From assembly GCF_004025585.1 (NCBI RefSeq), contig NZ_QTZO01000004.1:62001-126000 (forward strand): 64,000 bases of DNA, written 5' to 3'. This DNA comes from Pseudodesulfovibrio sp. S3. GTDB lineage: Bacteria > Desulfobacterota > Desulfovibrionia > Desulfovibrionales > Desulfovibrionaceae. The position numbers and the translations under genes were made by a program. Positions 42,562 to 51,771 of the stretch are shown piece after piece. Every line of letters starts with the position of its first letter. Position 1 is the first letter of the stretch. The notes under the pieces were generated by a model. That model was not told the origin of the DNA, did not search any database, and saw nothing but the letters and a program-made list of their open reading frames with translations.

Positions 42562-42738
42562 GATTACTCGTTGACGCTCTTACGTTAACTGATCACGGGA
42601 TTGTGAATCAGCGTTGAATTCATTGACGCTAATTAATAGACGCAGCGTGTGCGTTCCATTGCATTAAAGGGGAACCCAGGTAGATCCGGGGTTCCCCTTT
42701 TAATGGTATTTTTCCTAACTTGCAAGCGGCGGGTAGTG
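42562..42738 (-). promoter_or_regulatory. Intercistronic hairpin between dppA and dppB
   Basis: A 12-bp perfect stem AAAGGGGAACCC (42666-42677) / GGGTTCCCCTTT (42689-42700) directly follows dppA and lacks a strong minus-strand T run. Such hairpins usually protect the 3' end of the abundant binding-protein mRNA and lower permease expression. Nearby TTGACGCT occurs at 42571 and 42623, the second inside AGCGT...ACGCT arms (42610-42630). The function of those repeats is unknown. Confidence 0.5.
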
Positions 42739-44361
42739 CTACTTGATGACCAGGTCGCCGAAGTACGGGAAGTTCATGACGTTCACGATATCTTCGGTGT
42801 TCATGTTGGACTTGGAAGCCCAGGACAGATTCTGCCAGTGCAGCGGGATGAAGCCGGCTTCGTCGTACTGGATCTTTTCCACTTCCTGGCATTGCGCGGC
42901 ACGCTTGGCCGGGTCGGTTTCGACCTGAGCGGCCAACGTCAGTTCGTCGACCTTGGCGTTGCAGTAGTTGCCGGAGTTATACTGGCCGTAGCCGGTTTCG
43001 GAGTTGCGGCACATGGACAAGAACTCGTAATAGTTGCCGGAGTCTTCGGTGTCCGAGTGCCAGCCGATCATCTGGATGTCGGCAACCTGGGCGTCGAACT
43101 GATCCCAGTACTGCGCCTTGGGCATGGTCTTCAAGGAGATCTTGATGCCGATCTTGGACATCATGGAGACGAAGGCTTCCGCGATCTTCTCGTCGTTCAC
43201 GTAACGGTTGTTGGGGGCGATCATGGTGGCTTCGAAGCCATCGGGGAAACCGGATTCAGCCATCAGGCTCTTGGCCTTTTCGAGGTCGAAGCGGGGAGCC
43301 AAGGCTTCATCGTAGCCGACATAGCCCTTGGGGGACATCTGTCCGGCCGCAGTGGCGAAGCCGTTCATGATCTTTTCGACAACGCCGTTGTTGTCATATG
43401 CGTAATCCATGGCCAGGCGGACCTTGGGGTCGGCCAGGGCAGGGTTGCTCTTCTGGTTGAGCTGGAAGGTGATGATCCTGGAGCCGGACATGGTGACCAG
43501 CATCAGGCCGTCGGTGGTCTTGATGCGCTCGAGATCCTGGGGCGGCACGGGCATGATGAAGTCGACGTCGCCGGACAGCAGGGCTGCAACGCGGGTGGCG
43601 TCATTCTTGATCGGAGAGAGAACGATCTCTTCGACGTTGCCGGTCTTGTCCCAGTAGTCAGCAAAACGCGTGAAAACGGTCTTCACGCCCTGTTCACGAT
43701 GGGTCACGGCAAAGGGCCCGGTGCCGGATTCGTTTTCATTGGCAAAGGAAGAGTCGGTCTTGATGATCAGGTCTTTTGCCTTGCCCTTGTCGTCGGTGCC
43801 GGAGTAGAATTTCCTGTCCATGGGGAAGACGTAAGTGGCCATGTTGAGCACCAGGCCGTAGGGCTGCTTGGTGACCAGGTCAACGGTGTAGGCATCAATT
43901 GCGGTGGCGCCGACGAAAGGCTCGAAAAGCCCCTTGTAGTCATCGGATTTCTTCAGGCGTTCGACGGTAAAGACAACGTCATCAGCAGTAAAGTCGTTGC
44001 CGGAGTGGAACTTGACGCCCTTGCGCAGATGAAAACGCATGGTCAGGTCGTCGATGCGCTCCCACTTCTCGGCCAGGCGCGGAACAAAATTCATGTCCTT
44101 GTCGTAGCGGACAAGGCTGTCGAAGACCATGTGGGAGTACTGGAGCATACCGCCGGACAACTGAACATGGGGGTCCAGAGAAACCGGGTCGGCGTCCATG
44201 GCAAGTTTGAGAGTGGTTTTTTCAGGGGTAGCAGGGGCGGTTTCCTCGCCTGCTTCTTTCTTGTCATCACTGCCGCATCCGACCAACAACAGGGCGGAAA
44301 CGAGCAGCGTGAGAAGGAGCAGGGAGAATTTGCCGGCGGATTTGAACGTCGACATTTTCAT
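42739..44361 (-). CDS. dppA: Oligopeptide/dipeptide ABC substrate-binding lipoprotein
   Basis: The 540-residue protein has a lipoprotein signal (LLLVGC, lipid Cys near residue 29) and the SBP_bac_5 fold. The opening LKLAMDADPVSLDPHVQ, RFHLRKGVKFHSGNDFTADDVV and LRLAMDYAYDN-like segments are family-typical. It captures peptides, or possibly nickel or other ligands, in the periplasm. The ATG at 44361 follows GGAGG; an ATG five codons upstream overlaps that site and is rejected. It is the first gene of the operon. Confidence 0.93.
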   Translation of the reverse strand: MKMSTFKSAGKFSLLLLTLLVSALLLVGCGSDDKKEAGEETAPATPEKTTLKLAMDADPVSLDPHVQLSGGMLQYSHMVFDSLVRYDKDMNFVPRLAEKWERIDDLTMRFHLRKGVKFHSGNDFTADDVVFTVERLKKSDDYKGLFEPFVGATAIDAYTVDLVTKQPYGLVLNMATYVFPMDRKFYSGTDDKGKAKDLIIKTDSSFANENESGTGPFAVTHREQGVKTVFTRFADYWDKTGNVEEIVLSPIKNDATRVAALLSGDVDFIMPVPPQDLERIKTTDGLMLVTMSGSRIITFQLNQKSNPALADPKVRLAMDYAYDNNGVVEKIMNGFATAAGQMSPKGYVGYDEALAPRFDLEKAKSLMAESGFPDGFEATMIAPNNRYVNDEKIAEAFVSMMSKIGIKISLKTMPKAQYWDQFDAQVADIQMIGWHSDTEDSGNYYEFLSMCRNSETGYGQYNSGNYCNAKVDELTLAAQVETDPAKRAAQCQEVEKIQYDEAGFIPLHWQNLSWASKSNMNTEDIVNVMNFPYFGDLVIK

Positions 44362-44450
44362 GGGTAATTCCTCCATAAATTAAAACATTTACGCCCAAAA
44401 AAGGCGTTTCTATACCTCTCCAGTATCCAAAAGGATACACATCCTTCCGC
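44362..44450 (-). promoter_or_regulatory. 5' leader of dppA with two hairpins
   Basis: On the minus strand GTATCC-TTTT-GGATAC (44423-44438) and ACGCC-loop-GGCGT (44391-44407, T-rich loop) lie within 80 nt of the start. Possible regulatory leader; no known riboswitch was recognised. Confidence 0.3.
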
Positions 44451-44588
44451 GAGACGTCTTCCCGGGGGTTGCACCAACCACCGATCACAGCGTAGTTACG
44501 GACGGACTAAAGCGGAATATTCATACACTCTTCGTTTCATTTTAACAATAGCGTAATGCATTTGTGTGCATAGATCGCAGGATGAATT

Positions 44589-45005
44589 ATGTTCATGAAA
44601 AACGGTATTATTGTTATAATTTCGATTTTTGTTCTTTTTGTGGGTGGGTGTGCCGGATCATTTTCGGAAGATGGCGGTTTGGAACCAGTTGAAACAATTG
44701 TTTTAGATGATGACTTTGCAGCTCAAATATCCGTTGCCCGTGCCGATGTCTTTGCGTTGGACATGATCAATCCGGTGCATAAGGGGCACCGGATTTCCGG
44801 GGCTTTCTTCGATCCGTCCATGCTCAGGATGGAGCGGTTCATTGAATATGATAATGAAGGAGAGTTGCGCGCACGCTATCTGTTCTCTGCCCTGGCAGAT
44901 GGCAGCAGCGATGTGCTTATCAAGATGGTTCCGGTTTCCGGCGGTGATCAGGTGGTTTTCAAGCAGGTCAGCGTCAGTGTCAGTGGCGGCGGCTGGCTGG
45001 ACTGA
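44589..45005 (+). CDS. Small lipoprotein of unknown function
   Basis: The 138-residue protein has a signal peptide ending in the lipobox FVGGC (Cys21). A mature domain of mixed beta character follows, about 115 residues with no recognised family. AGGA precedes the ATG at 44589. It is transcribed alone between the peptide importer and the radical SAM gene, convergent with the latter. Likely envelope-associated. Confidence 0.72.
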   Translation: MFMKNGIIVIISIFVLFVGGCAGSFSEDGGLEPVETIVLDDDFAAQISVARADVFALDMINPVHKGHRISGAFFDPSMLRMERFIEYDNEGELRARYLFSALADGSSDVLIKMVPVSGGDQVVFKQVSVSVSGGGWLD

Positions 45006-45037
45006 TCTGTTTCTCTTGTTTCCGATGAAGGTTAGGG

Positions 45038-47563
45038 TCAGGCAAATCGTTGGGCTGTCTTGACCAGGGCGAAGTCGAGCTGACTTGCGCCGTCCATTAC
45101 AGCAAGACACAGGCTCAGGGGACTCATGTACTGACTTCGCCAGTCCAGTACCAGAGTCAGGCCGTTTTCTATTTCGACCATTTCCGTGACCAGCGGGCGG
45201 ATATCCATTGGTTGCATTCCGCGCTTCTTGGTCCTTTTTTCGATGATGAACTTATCCTTGACCATGAAGCTGCGCCATTGTTCCAAATGGAGTTCAGCTT
45301 CCCTGAGAAAGCGGAGTTCAAATATTTCTTCAACCGATTGGGGCTGCTTCCTGCCCATGTCCAATCTGTCCGCCTTGAGTGGTGCGAGGCCGATGGGCAT
45401 GTTCACGAGAAGCCGCCTGACCACTTCAGCGGGTTCAAAATCCTTGCGCAGAAAAATGTTGATCCATTCGGCGCGGCTTTCCACCCCTACGGGCAGTGCC
45501 ATGCCAAAGGAAAGCCTCGGCATGGGGTGGAAGCCAGCGGAAAAGGCCATGGGCAGACCGGCCCGCCTGAAGGCGCGTTCAAATACGGCCTGGAGTTCCA
45601 GTTGGCTCAGATAGGCGGCCGGACCGGTTTTTTCAAACCAGAGGCGGTAGTGGGCGGCCTTGACGGTCAGGTCCGGTGTCTCCACTGAATAGGCGGGCTG
45701 TTCGCCTTCCTGGTCCCGTTGTTGAAAGACCAGTTTGGGCCGGATGTCCTTGTCCTTGGACTGGCGGGACAGGGTCGATACCTTCCCGTCGAATTCGCAC
45801 ACACCGCAGTTGCGGCATGCTCCGTACCGGCAGTCTTCCGTGATTTTCCCGGACAGGGCGCGTTCTCGTTCCCTGAGCAGGAATTTCTTGGTCAGGCCGC
45901 AGGAGAGATGGTCCCAGGGCAATGGGCCTTCCGGGTTCCTCGGGCCTGTGTACGCATCCCAATTCAGTCCGGCTTCATCCATGGCTTCCTTGTAGGGTGC
46001 GAGGCGCAGGTGGTCTTTCCAGCTGGAAAAAAGTGCGCCCTTGGCATAGGCCCGTTCCACGACTTCGGCCAGCCGCCGGTCTCCTCGGGAGAACACGCCT
46101 TCCAGTGAGGTCATTTCCGGTTCGTGGTACTTTATGCTGATGCGTTTGTGTGGCCTGAATTTGTCGCGCAGGTAACTGATGCGCCGGTATATTTCATCAA
46201 AGGAAATTTGCGGTTCCCACTGGAACGGCGTCTGCGGTTTCGGCACAAAGGGGGAGACCGCCGCCGTGACCTGCAATCGCTTTATGTGCCGACCGGCGGA
46301 GTCGCGCACCTTGAGGCAGAGGTCGACTATGGCGTCCAGGTCCTCGTCCGTTTCCGTGGGTAGACCGATCATGAAGTAGAGCTTTACGCCCTGCCAACCA
46401 TTATCAAAGAGCAGTCTGACATGGTCGATGAGGCCTTGTTCATCCACGCCTTTGTTGATGACGTCGCGCAAACGCTGGCTGCCTGCTTCGGGAGCCAGGG
46501 TTGCGCCGGTTCTCCGGATGGAGGAGATGCGCTCCATGATGGGGGAGGACAGGGAGCCTACGCGCAGGGAAGGCAGGGAAATGGAAATCTGTTCTGCGGC
46601 GCATTTGTCGAAGCTGCGGGTGAAGAGTGTGTCCAGGCCGGAGAAGTCGCCGGTGCTCAGGGAGAGCATGGAGGTCTCCTCGTAGCCGGTCTGGGCCAGG
46701 CCTTCGGTCAGGATGCGGTCCAATTCGTCCAGGGAGCGTTCGCGCACCGGGCGGTAGATCATGCCTGCCTGGCAGAAGCGGCAGCCACGGGTGCAGCCCC
46801 GGGCAATCTCCATGGTCAGCCGGTCATGTATGGCTCCGAAGGGAATGACCTGGCCCGTGGGAAATCCGGCCGTGTTGAGATCGTCCACCACGGCCTTTTC
46901 CACGGTCTCGTACCCCTCGCGCAGCGCCCTGAGAGGCTTGCCCGGTCCCTGGTCTTCGAAGAAGGCGGGGACGTAGATACCTGGAACGGCGGCAAGGGCT
47001 TCGAGCAGTCCGGCGCGGGAAAAGTTGTCCTTTTTGGCTTGTTCGATGACGGAAAGGACCTGCGGCATGGCCTCCTCGCCGTCGCCGATGACCATGGCGT
47101 CGAAGAAGGGAGCCATTGGCTCGGCGTTGAAGGCCGCGCCGCCTCCGGCCATGATCAGCGGATGCGAATCATCCCGATCCGTGCTGCGGAACGGGATGCC
47201 TGCCAGGTCAAGCATGTAGAGCACGTTGGTGTAACAAAGCTCATGGGTCAGGCTGAATCCGATGATGTCCATGTCGCCCAAGGGAGTGTCCGATTCCAGT
47301 GTGGCCAGGGGAACCTTGTGTTCGCGCATGATGGCGGCGGTTTCCTCGCATGGAGTGAAAACGCGTTCGGCCCAGAACTGCGGCTGGGAGTTGATGGCCC
47401 GGGCCAGAATCTTCTGGCCGAGGTAGGACATGCCCACCTCGTACATGTCGGGAAAGGCCAGGGCACACCGGACGGTCACGGTGTCCAGATCCTTGAACAC
47501 GGTTCCCCATTCGCTTCCGATGTAGCGGGATGGACGGGGGAGAATGGGCAGCAGTTCTTTCAT
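45038..47563 (-). CDS. B12-binding-type radical SAM protein fused to a DUF2344 domain
   Basis: This 841-residue protein looks like a fusion of two modules often encoded separately (the TIGR03960 and TIGR03936 pair). The first ~220 residues resemble a B12-binding-like domain. The radical SAM core carries Cys257, Cys261 and Cys264 (GCTRGCRFC). A Cys-rich CRYGACRNCGVCEF segment near 600 may bind another cluster. DUF2344 occupies the C-terminal ~230 residues (RLWFEKTGPAAYLSQLEL onward). In other bacteria the pair sits near ribonuclease E/G and ribosomal genes, suggesting RNA-related chemistry. The reaction is unknown. Confidence 0.88.
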   Translation of the reverse strand: MKELLPILPRPSRYIGSEWGTVFKDLDTVTVRCALAFPDMYEVGMSYLGQKILARAINSQPQFWAERVFTPCEETAAIMREHKVPLATLESDTPLGDMDIIGFSLTHELCYTNVLYMLDLAGIPFRSTDRDDSHPLIMAGGGAAFNAEPMAPFFDAMVIGDGEEAMPQVLSVIEQAKKDNFSRAGLLEALAAVPGIYVPAFFEDQGPGKPLRALREGYETVEKAVVDDLNTAGFPTGQVIPFGAIHDRLTMEIARGCTRGCRFCQAGMIYRPVRERSLDELDRILTEGLAQTGYEETSMLSLSTGDFSGLDTLFTRSFDKCAAEQISISLPSLRVGSLSSPIMERISSIRRTGATLAPEAGSQRLRDVINKGVDEQGLIDHVRLLFDNGWQGVKLYFMIGLPTETDEDLDAIVDLCLKVRDSAGRHIKRLQVTAAVSPFVPKPQTPFQWEPQISFDEIYRRISYLRDKFRPHKRISIKYHEPEMTSLEGVFSRGDRRLAEVVERAYAKGALFSSWKDHLRLAPYKEAMDEAGLNWDAYTGPRNPEGPLPWDHLSCGLTKKFLLRERERALSGKITEDCRYGACRNCGVCEFDGKVSTLSRQSKDKDIRPKLVFQQRDQEGEQPAYSVETPDLTVKAAHYRLWFEKTGPAAYLSQLELQAVFERAFRRAGLPMAFSAGFHPMPRLSFGMALPVGVESRAEWINIFLRKDFEPAEVVRRLLVNMPIGLAPLKADRLDMGRKQPQSVEEIFELRFLREAELHLEQWRSFMVKDKFIIEKRTKKRGMQPMDIRPLVTEMVEIENGLTLVLDWRSQYMSPLSLCLAVMDGASQLDFALVKTAQRFA

Positions 47564-47588
47564 GGGTGCGGGTAATCCTATGGACGTA

Positions 47589-47624
47589 AAAAACGGGGGT
47601 GGCTCCTGTGAACCAGCCCCGTTT
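47589..47624 (-). terminator. Intrinsic terminator after the 108-residue gene
   Basis: Stem AAACGGGG(C)TGG / CCACCCCCGTTT on the minus strand with a 9-base loop, followed by a T run. It lies between the 47651 gene and the radical SAM start. Confidence 0.75.
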
Positions 47625-47650
47625 CAGATATCAGTTTTCGTTGTCGACGA

Positions 47651-47977
47651 CTAGCCCAGATCGAGGCCGCCGCCCATGCCGCCGGACAGGTCGAGACCGC
47701 CGCTGGACATGGAGATGTTGGTCAGGGCTTCGATGTATTTGGTCTTCAGTTCTTCCGGGCAGTTCTTGTACTCGAACAGGACGTGGACCATGGGGATATG
47801 GCCGTGCATGTCCTGGTCGAAAGGGTAACCGAAGGGCAGCAGGACCATTTGGGTTCCCTGCTGGGTGGGCATGGCCTGGATGGAAGCGGGATCGTCTATC
47901 TTGTTGCCGACGGCATCGAATTTGCCGACGACCATGTCGCCGCTGATCAGTTTGACCAGCCGAATGTCATAACTCAT
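47651..47977 (-). CDS. Small protein with possible Sm-like N-terminus and Gly-rich tail
   Basis: The 108-residue protein opens with SYDIRLVKLISGDMVVGKFDAV, which resembles the first strands of Sm/LSm folds. The C-terminal ~18 residues are Gly/Ser/Met/Asp-Leu rich (GGLDLSGGMGGGLDLG), probably disordered. No named family was recognised. It starts with AAGGAG and has its own terminator. RNA binding is only a guess from the strand pattern. Confidence 0.65.
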   Translation of the reverse strand: MSYDIRLVKLISGDMVVGKFDAVGNKIDDPASIQAMPTQQGTQMVLLPFGYPFDQDMHGHIPMVHVLFEYKNCPEELKTKYIEALTNISMSSGGLDLSGGMGGGLDLG

Positions 47978-48079
47978 GGGGATGTCTCCTTGGGTTGAAG
48001 TGGCTCTCTAAGTATGTACGGGCATTCGGACTGTCAAGCCGCAGTTGCGTTTTTCACGCAGACGGGGTTCATCAAACGG

Positions 48080-48106
48080 AAAAGAGGAGAGGCGGATCGC
48101 CCCTCC
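48080..48106 (-). terminator. Intrinsic terminator of the OFA transporter gene
   Basis: On the minus strand GGAGGGGCG-ATC-CGCC-TCTCC (one mismatch) is followed by TCTTTT, just after the MFS stop. Confidence 0.65.
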
Positions 48107-48131
48107 TTTTGCCGCGCCGGGAAGAGAATGT

Positions 48132-49454
48132 TTATTCGCTTTTGGCGGGAGCCTGCGCTGCAGCCAGCCTGCGCGCAATGGGTTTAAAACCCGAGAGTTC
48201 ATGCTCCTTTGCGTTGAGGGCATTGCAGTGCCACGTCAGCACTGAACCGACCAGGCAGAGTACGCCGCAGGTGGTAAAGGCCATCGGGAAGTTGCCCAGG
48301 TCGCCGAGGTAGCCGCCGAGGATGGGACCGCCGATGCCGCCCACTCCGTAGGCGAGGAAAACGAAGGGATAGTTCAGGCCCACGTTTTTGACGCCGAAGA
48401 TGTCAGCGGTCAGGGTCGGGAACAGGGAGAATATGCCGCCGTAGTTGAAGCCGATGAAGGCCGCACCCACATACAGAATCAACTCGTTGCCCGCCATGGT
48501 TGGAAAGGCGATGACGCACAACCCTTGAGTTGCGGTGAGGATGATGAGGGATACCTTGCGCCCCATGAGGTCGCTTATCATGCCCCAGGCAATGCGGCCG
48601 ATGCCGTTTGCCAGGCTGAAGAACACGGCCATGGCGGTACCGGCAATGGCACTGGCCTCGGCAGTGGTGTATCCGGCTGCCTGGAGCGCCTCCATAGGGT
48701 AGAGCTTCATCAGTCCGATGGACATGAGGCCCGCACCGGCGCTGAAGACAAATGTCAGAAAGATGAGTTTGAACTGATAGGTTTTGATGATCCCGATGCC
48801 CTTGAGGCCTTCTTCGGCGGCCTCGGAAGCGGCGGTTGTTTCCGGGGGAATATAGCCTTCGGGCACCCATCCTTCGGGCGGAAAAACCATCCACAGTCCG
48901 CCGAGGACCACCAGCGAGGTGAAAATGACGCCGTAGACGACGAATGTCGTGGACAGCCCGTAGTCGGCGATAAGGTGGCCCCACGAACCTGCCAGCTTGA
49001 CCCAGCCCATGGCTCCGAAACCGAAACCTGCAACGGCCAGGCCGGTGATCATGCCTTTCTTGTCCGGGAACCAGCGCATGCCCACCGCGATGGGCACCAC
49101 GTAGCCGATTCCGATGCCGGTGCCGCTGACAAAACCGATGAAGAGCAGCAGGCTCCAGAAATTTGTTCCACCGAAAATTCCTGCCATGGCGTACCCCGCG
49201 CCGAGGATGATGCCGCTCGCCATGGTCAGTTTTCTGGGGCTCCATGTGGCAAGTTTCTTGCCCGCCAAGACCATGACGATGGCAAATACCGCCGACCCGA
49301 CAGCAAACACGATTTGGGTGTCCATTTTGGTCCATCCGGCGGTCTTCAATGCCGGGGTGAAAACGGACCATGCATATAAAGCGCCCAGGCAGAGTTGAAT
49401 GAGGATCGCCCCGAGAACCACCAGCCAGCGGTTCATTACCTTTTCCTTTGTCAT
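48132..49454 (-). CDS. OFA-family MFS carrier (oxalate/formate antiporter type)
   Basis: The 440-residue, 12-helix MFS protein of the oxalate:formate antiporter family opens with NRWLVVLGAILIQLCLGALYAWSVF. It has the family's charged loop WFPDKKGMITGLAVAGFGFG between helices 4 and 5, and a second-half loop DLMGRKVSLI. It probably carries a small monocarboxylate or dicarboxylate; oxalate, formate or pyruvate cannot be separated by sequence. The ATG at 49454 follows AAGGAG. It is transcribed alone. Confidence 0.88.
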   Translation of the reverse strand: MTKEKVMNRWLVVLGAILIQLCLGALYAWSVFTPALKTAGWTKMDTQIVFAVGSAVFAIVMVLAGKKLATWSPRKLTMASGIILGAGYAMAGIFGGTNFWSLLLFIGFVSGTGIGIGYVVPIAVGMRWFPDKKGMITGLAVAGFGFGAMGWVKLAGSWGHLIADYGLSTTFVVYGVIFTSLVVLGGLWMVFPPEGWVPEGYIPPETTAASEAAEEGLKGIGIIKTYQFKLIFLTFVFSAGAGLMSIGLMKLYPMEALQAAGYTTAEASAIAGTAMAVFFSLANGIGRIAWGMISDLMGRKVSLIILTATQGLCVIAFPTMAGNELILYVGAAFIGFNYGGIFSLFPTLTADIFGVKNVGLNYPFVFLAYGVGGIGGPILGGYLGDLGNFPMAFTTCGVLCLVGSVLTWHCNALNAKEHELSGFKPIARRLAAAQAPAKSE

Positions 49455-49711
49455 GTCATTCTCCTTGTCATTCTCAATGTGTTCTATTTGTGTGTCCGGC
49501 GTCAAATGCGTCAAAACGTCCACCCCATGCAGTCGGGTGGCCGTTTGGTCCGCTGAAAAAGATGTGTGTGCGGAAATGTGCGGTTTTGACCGCGTGAAAA
49601 AGCGATTTCGTCGTCATTGGTGTTGTGGCGGCAGTTTCCTTTTTGTGTATAGGGGGGCGGAGCTGTTTCGAGTCAGCCCCGCCCCCCGTACTGGGAAGGA
49701 AGGAGTTCGGT
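49455..49711 (-). promoter_or_regulatory. Region between the symporter and OFA genes, with a strong GC hairpin
   Basis: A 14-bp stem, GGGGGGCGGAGCTG (49652-49665) / CAGCCCCGCCCCCC (49674-49687), lies 24 bp past the symporter stop and has no T run on the minus strand. Closer to the OFA gene, TTTGACGC occurs twice in tandem on the minus strand (about 49498-49516). TGTGCGG occurs twice near 49567-49582. Possible regulator sites. Confidence 0.35.
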
Positions 49712-51286
49712 TTAGGCCTTTTCAGGGCCGTGCAGTATGGCCATGACTTCCATGGTATCCGGCGGCAGGGCGGCTTCGCCCTTGGCTGCGTATTCCATCT
49801 TGGAAATCACGTAGATGGCGGCGAAGCTCAGGATCATGACGAATCCGCCGGGATTGTTGAATTGCAGGACCTCGGGCAACAGGCCCTTGCCCAGGATCAT
49901 GAAGAAGGAGCCGACGATACCGGTGATCAGTCCGGCGCAGGCACCGTTCTTGGTCATCTTCGGCCACCACACTCCCATGACGAGCACCGGGAAGAAGGTG
50001 GAGGCGGCAATGGCGAAGGCCAGGCCCACCAGGATGGCGATCTGCATGGATTCCGCCCAGAAACCGAGCGGGATGCCGAGCAGGCCGACGAAGATGGAAG
50101 CGATGCGGGCCACCTTGACGCGGGAGCGTTCGGGCATGTCGGGGTTGAAGACGTTGACCACCAGATCGTGACCGATGGCACCGGCACAGGCGATGATCAG
50201 TCCGGCCACCGTGGACAGGATGGCGGCAAAGGCGCCGGCCACCACGATGCCGAGCAGGATTTGGCCGCCGAAGTAGGAACCGGCGACCGGCACGGCCAGG
50301 TTCTTTCCGTTGTCAGCCAGCCATTGCATCAGGTGCGGGGAAACGCCCATGGACTCGCCCTGCAGGAAGGCATAGCGGATCACGTGACCGACGTAGGGGC
50401 TCATGATGTAGAACATGCCGATCAGGAAAAGCACATAGATAACGGTCTTGCGGGCGGCCTTGCCGTCTGGAGCGGTATAGAAGCGCACCAGAATGTGCGG
50501 CAGACCGGCCGTTCCGAACATCAGGGCCAGGAGCAGGGACAGGGTGTCCTTGAGGCTGGTCAGCCAATAGGCCGGGCTGGTGTAGGCCGCGCCGTCGAAT
50601 TCCTTGCCAGTGATGGGAACGGTCCCCTTGAACTCGCCAAGGAACTTGACCACGTCGGTGTAGGTGTATCCTTTGATCACGAACGGTATGAAGGCCAGCA
50701 GGAACATGGCACCGAACAGGATCCAGAATTGGACCAGTTGGTTGACGGTGGTCGCCTTCATGCCGCCCACGGTGACGTAGGTGGTGATGATGCAGGCGAT
50801 GATGACGATGCTGGTCTGATACTCGATGTTCAGGAGCAGTCCCATGACCTTGCCTGCGCCCAGCATTTGCGGGGCCATGTAGAAGAGTGAGATGAACAGC
50901 ACGCCGATGACGCCGAGCACGCGTGCCCGCTTCGAGTGGAACCGCTCCGAAACGAAGTCGGGCACGGTGTAACGGCCGAATTTCCTGAGCGGACTTGCCA
51001 GGAACAGGAGCAGGGCTATGTAGCCCACGAAAAATCCCAGGGCGTAGATGATGCCGTCGAATCCGAAGAGGAACGCGACACCGGCAACGCCCAGGAAGGA
51101 AGCGGCTGAAAGATAGTCCGACGAAATGGCCGAGGCGTTGATGAAGGAATTGACCTTGCGCCCGGCCAGGTAATAGTCGGCAGACGTTTTCTGGCTGCGG
51201 AACATGAATGTGGTGACGATGGTAAAGGCCAGCATACACCCTATCAAGACAAGGGCTGTGACCGGGATCTGGTATCCGATTTCCAT
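49712..51286 (-). CDS. Sodium:solute symporter (SSS family, ActP-like)
   Basis: The 524-residue, ~13-helix sodium symporter has family segments YLAGRKVNSFINASAISSDYLSAASFLG near the N-terminus (Na+ site helices), GLPHILVRFYTAPDGKAARKT and GIVVAGAFAAILSTVAGLI. The layout with a small two-helix protein encoded 1 bp upstream matches the acetate permease ActP-YjcH pair. Substrate is probably acetate or another short carboxylate. Divergent from a DUF294 protein that commonly accompanies this transporter type. Confidence 0.9.
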   Translation of the reverse strand: MEIGYQIPVTALVLIGCMLAFTIVTTFMFRSQKTSADYYLAGRKVNSFINASAISSDYLSAASFLGVAGVAFLFGFDGIIYALGFFVGYIALLLFLASPLRKFGRYTVPDFVSERFHSKRARVLGVIGVLFISLFYMAPQMLGAGKVMGLLLNIEYQTSIVIIACIITTYVTVGGMKATTVNQLVQFWILFGAMFLLAFIPFVIKGYTYTDVVKFLGEFKGTVPITGKEFDGAAYTSPAYWLTSLKDTLSLLLALMFGTAGLPHILVRFYTAPDGKAARKTVIYVLFLIGMFYIMSPYVGHVIRYAFLQGESMGVSPHLMQWLADNGKNLAVPVAGSYFGGQILLGIVVAGAFAAILSTVAGLIIACAGAIGHDLVVNVFNPDMPERSRVKVARIASIFVGLLGIPLGFWAESMQIAILVGLAFAIAASTFFPVLVMGVWWPKMTKNGACAGLITGIVGSFFMILGKGLLPEVLQFNNPGGFVMILSFAAIYVISKMEYAAKGEAALPPDTMEVMAILHGPEKA

Positions 51287-51287
51287 G

Positions 51288-51554
51288 TTATTCTCCTCCC
51301 ACCGTTTCAGCTATTTCGTCTTCGATGGCGTTGGCCTTGCCCACATACCAGATGAACAGGACCCAGGTGATGGGATAGATGGCAATGGCCACCAGCCAGT
51401 AATGGAGCGGAAAGCCCATAATGCTGATCTGGGTTACTGTTGCGCTTGCCAGGTAGACGAGAAGAAAAATGCCGATGACGAAGGCAAAGTATGGAATGCC
51501 AATGCCCAGAGCAAATTTGAGTTGTCGTGTCCGAATCCTTTCGATCTGATCCAT
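51288..51554 (-). CDS. Small membrane subunit of the sodium symporter (DUF485/DUF4212 type)
   Basis: The 88-residue protein has two membrane helices (about 17-37 and 51-71) and the connecting segment IMGFPLHYWL. It is analogous to YjcH, encoded just before actP in other bacteria. It is presumed an accessory subunit of the symporter encoded next. Which of the two DUF families it belongs to is not certain. It is first in its operon. Confidence 0.8.
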   Translation of the reverse strand: MDQIERIRTRQLKFALGIGIPYFAFVIGIFLLVYLASATVTQISIMGFPLHYWLVAIAIYPITWVLFIWYVGKANAIEDEIAETVGGE

Positions 51555-51633
51555 GATACTACCCCCTATCCTGTTGAAAGTTTGCCGTTACAATCCTTTT
51601 ACAGTAGGGAAAATGGAGAGACATTTCTTTTCA

Positions 51634-51771
51634 GGTAAACGGTCAAACTCGTTAGGTCGCGGGTTTGGTCCATGGTGAACAGACGGCAAACGGGTGGTTT
51701 TTTCCGGTCAACGGTCAGGGAAAAACGCTTCGGAGTGTGCAGTGAGCAGCGAATCAGACGGTAAACGGTCC
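51634..51771. repeat. Three 12-bp direct repeats GGTNAACGGTC(A/C)
   Basis: GGTAAACGGTCA (51634-51645), GGTCAACGGTCA (51706-51717) and GGTAAACGGTCC (51760-51771) share orientation in the divergent region between the symporter operon and the DUF294 gene. Spacings are 72 and 54 bp. They are likely binding sites for one regulator of this carboxylate-uptake locus. The third copy would lie inside the coding region if the GTG at 51742 is the start. Confidence 0.5.

Noticed and set aside
42649-44367. 572-codon plus-strand frame opposite dppA
   Set aside because: Antisense shadow of a recognised binding protein; no start signal or family.
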